A DNA stretch of 7,044 nucleotides, taken from the NCBI GenBank assembly GCA_910583885.1, contig CAJUAC010000103.1:1-7044 (forward strand), given 5' to 3'. The position numbers were made by a program, and so were the translations under genes. The notes under the pieces were generated by a model, which was not told where the DNA came from, made no database searches, and saw only the letters and a list, made by a program, of their open reading frames with translations. This DNA comes from an uncultured Oscillospiraceae bacterium (GTDB lineage Bacteria; Bacillota; Clostridia; Oscillospirales; Oscillospiraceae). Each line of letters starts with the position of its first letter. Position 1 is the stretch's first letter. Below are positions 5,075 to 7,044 of the stretch, piece after piece.

Positions 5075-7044
5075 TTATAAAAATCTTACATCGGGCAGCT
5101 CGTGGGGCAGCTCGTCGTCATTGCTGCCGCTGGCGGGAATGAGGCTGATGTCCGGCATGGACTCGGCCGCCGCCGTAGCTGCCCTGGTCACGGCCCGCTT
5201 ATCGGCAGGAGTGGGGGTGATAGAGTATGCCTGGGCGTACTCGGCTGCCGTCACCGGCTTGCCTTCCATCAGGCGCCTGTTGTGCTCGCGCTTGCGGACG
5301 ATATCCGCCTCGGTGTTGGCTCCGATGATGCGGGCATATTCCAGCTGCTGCTCTCGATATCCGGCAGCCTTGCCCATGGCCTGCTCCACGGCGTGCGTAT
5401 CCGCCGTGCAGACCCTCTGCACGAGGGAGGCCGTCCCAATGACGCGCCCGTCCTGCCCGCAGATAAATAGCTGGTTGTCATCGTAGGGATTGACGTATCC
5501 CTGGTACGTGCCGTGGGCCAGGACCCGGACGGCTCCGTCAGGAGTCGCCACGCGGGCCTCGTAAATCAGCTCCTCGTCCCGGATGGCCTTGTCGCGCATC
5601 CGGATGTAGGCGCTGGCCACCTTGATCGGGCGGGCCATGTCCGTGCCCAGGATCTGGCAGATGCACCAGGGGGGCAGCTTGATGAGCCTGTTGCCCGGTT
5701 TGTCCTCCTCGCAGGCCCATGCCTCGGTGGGACTCATCCGGCGGCGGCGCACCAGGTCTGCCCCGGTCTCACAGGCGGTCCGGATTATCTGGGCGGCCAT
5801 GGACGGCTCCACTTCGCAGGACGGAGTCCAGGGGGCGGAGGGCGAGAGGCGCAGCTCCTCGACCATGAATCCGCATCGCTCCCAGCCCTCCAGCCTGTGG
5901 TCGGTGCGGGCGTTGATATCGCTGACAATCTTGGTCAACTCGCGGCTCAGCTCATCCATGGTCAGCATGTAGTGTTGCATCCGTCCGGCCTTGTCTGCGG
6001 GCAGCTTGTCCATCGCCTTGATGAGCTGCTCCTCGGCGCGTACCAGCCCGTGCAGGGTTTCCGGGGGAGTGCGGTCATGGCCGGTAGCTCCGGGCAGGTG
6101 GCTGAGGCGGTTGTGCTGCAGGTTGTGGTAGCTTTCCAGTGCCGCCTTATGGCGCGGGTTGCCCACGCCACGGCCGCCGTGGCCCTGCTTGAGCGTCTGG
6201 CGCACGCCTCCGATGCCGGAGCGGTCCACCTTGATCAGGCCGCCGCTGGCGTGGTACAGCAGCTCCTCCAGCTCCTTGCTGATGGCCGCCGTTCCGTTTT
6301 CAACGACGAGGGTGGTGCCTCGCGGGGAGTATCCGACGGTAGCCCCCCACAGGGCCAGGATGCAGCGCATGTCCCGCTGGTTAAGATGAATCATCCTGCC
6401 CGTCTCCTCGTCGCGGCGGCGGATTTTTTGCCCCCACGCCACACGCTTGCCTGTCAGGTACTCCAGCACGCCCAGCTGCAGGGGCTGGCCCTTGTCGCGG
6501 CCGGAAAGCGCCATCAAGTCAAGCCAGACGTCGTCAAAGAGGAAATGACTGCCCAGCCAGAGTCCCTCGCGGGTGGCCAGCACCTGCGCCAGCTGGGGCG
6601 CGGCGGCACGGATGCCCTGCTTGAGCGCCACCGTCTCCAAAGACTGGGGAGCGAGCCTTTGCAGGTTGCGCAGGCTCCAGCCGGAGGGGACGCGCGGCCA
6701 GCCCGGCCAGTCCTCATAGCCGGGGATGGTGTCGCGCCGCTCCGTCCAGGTCTTGAGCAGGTGCTGGCGGGCCGTGGGGATGCCTCCGTTGCGCTGGCAC
6801 TTGGCGCAGAGGCCGTGCCAGTAGGCAAGGAATTTGCTGAGGGTGACGCGGCTGCGCGCCTGTATTTTACGGTAGCGGCGGTCCACCAGGGAGAGGGGAT
6901 TGCCGCCGCTGTTGCGCCAGATGTCATACCAGCGGCGCATGGTCACCGGGGAGATGCCGCAGAGGGCGGCAGCATCCCGGATAGCTCCCTGCTGCCCGCC
7001 ATAGCAGGCGCTGGCCTCCCTGATGCGCTTGCAGGCCGCATAGA
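5075..7044 (-). CDS. muA: MuA-like DDE transposase, 5' end cut by window edge
   Basis: Probable phage transposase that binds the phage ends and carries out strand transfer. The frame stays open to the right edge, giving 655 complete codons (numbered here from the codon at 7042); MuA of phage Mu is about 663 residues, so little is missing. The GTG at 6946 and ATG at 6940 lie inside a helix-turn-helix segment (residues about 19-42, GAIRDAAALCGIS then VTMRRWYDIW) and are not the start. Residues about 60-130 carry the usual second DNA-binding region with an IPGY and a GWSLRNL motif. The RNase H-like core shows FDDVW (D170/D171), VVENG (E248) and ALESYHN (E303); the 77 and 55 residue spacings resemble the 67 and 56 of MuA, but the second acid is Glu rather than Asp. 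Residues about 469-544 form the Mu-type C-terminal beta-barrel (YVNPYDDNQLFICGQDG). The ATPase gene follows after 24 bases. Family assignment is firm; activity is not shown. Confidence 0.93.
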   Translation of the reverse strand, partial: YAACKRIREASACYGGQQGAIRDAAALCGISPVTMRRWYDIWRNSGGNPLSLVDRRYRKIQARSRVTLSKFLAYWHGLCAKCQRNGGIPTARQHLLKTWTERRDTIPGYEDWPGWPRVPSGWSLRNLQRLAPQSLETVALKQGIRAAAPQLAQVLATREGLWLGSHFLFDDVWLDLMALSGRDKGQPLQLGVLEYLTGKRVAWGQKIRRRDEETGRMIHLNQRDMRCILALWGATVGYSPRGTTLVVENGTAAISKELEELLYHASGGLIKVDRSGIGGVRQTLKQGHGGRGVGNPRHKAALESYHNLQHNRLSHLPGATGHDRTPPETLHGLVRAEEQLIKAMDKLPADKAGRMQHYMLTMDELSRELTKIVSDINARTDHRLEGWERCGFMVEELRLSPSAPWTPSCEVEPSMAAQIIRTACETGADLVRRRRMSPTEAWACEEDKPGNRLIKLPPWCICQILGTDMARPIKVASAYIRMRDKAIRDEELIYEARVATPDGAVRVLAHGTYQGYVNPYDDNQLFICGQDGRVIGTASLVQRVCTADTHAVEQAMGKAAGYREQQLEYARIIGANTEADIVRKREHNRRLMEGKPVTAAEYAQAYSITPTPADKRAVTRAATAAAESMPDISLIPASGSNDDELPHELPDVRFL

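Noticed and set aside
4938..5486. Plus-strand 182-codon frame across the transposase end and ATPase start
   Set aside because: It spans two well-supported genes on the opposite strand, and its Ser/Leu/Ala-rich sequence has no domain.
1..7044. CRISPR array, tRNA or rRNA gene
   Set aside because: No regularly spaced repeats of array length, no cloverleaf-like segment and no rRNA-like sequence were seen by eye on either strand.

Overview
The window holds most of the early (replication and transposition) region of a Mu-like transposable phage or prophage. All confidently called genes lie on the minus strand and read from the right edge to the left. The anchors are a DDE-family MuA-like transposase that is cut by the right edge, a MuB-like AAA+ target-selection ATPase directly after it, and a Mu Gam-type DNA-end protector further downstream. 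The order transposase, ATPase, small early genes, Gam, accessory genes matches the early operon of phage Mu.

Layout from right to left: transposase (5075-7044, open at the edge); MuB-like ATPase (4010-5050); a run of six small genes without a confident function (2250-3990), two of them with clustered Cys/His residues; Gam (1736-2257); a 56-residue ORF (1573-1743); a 213-residue protein in the position where Mu carries GemA (942-1583); an ASCH-domain protein (517-945); a doubtful small membrane ORF (164-520); and a repeat-rich stretch with no supported gene (1-163). From 3343 leftward every gene overlaps the next by 4 to 11 bases, so the downstream half looks like one translationally coupled transcript. 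The early promoter, any repressor gene and the phage end should lie beyond the right edge; middle and late genes would be expected beyond the left edge.

How the genes work together (known for Mu, inferred here): the transposase pairs and joins the phage ends to target DNA, the ATPase coats and presents target DNA, and Gam protects DNA ends from host exonuclease. The small genes and the ASCH protein are probably host-takeover or defence-modulation functions, but nothing in the sequence proves this.

The host cannot be fixed from the sequence alone. Hand counts of single 60-base lines give about 63% GC in the transposase and about 42-48% in the leftmost 500 bases. Several starts lack a Shine-Dalgarno sequence and have a C/A-rich leader instead. 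A Verrucomicrobiota (Akkermansia-like) or related gut bacterium is a guess only.

The points most worth checking are the apparent D-E-E catalytic triad of the transposase, the ASCH protein in an early phage operon, and the repeats at 1-163, which could be a middle-promoter control region.
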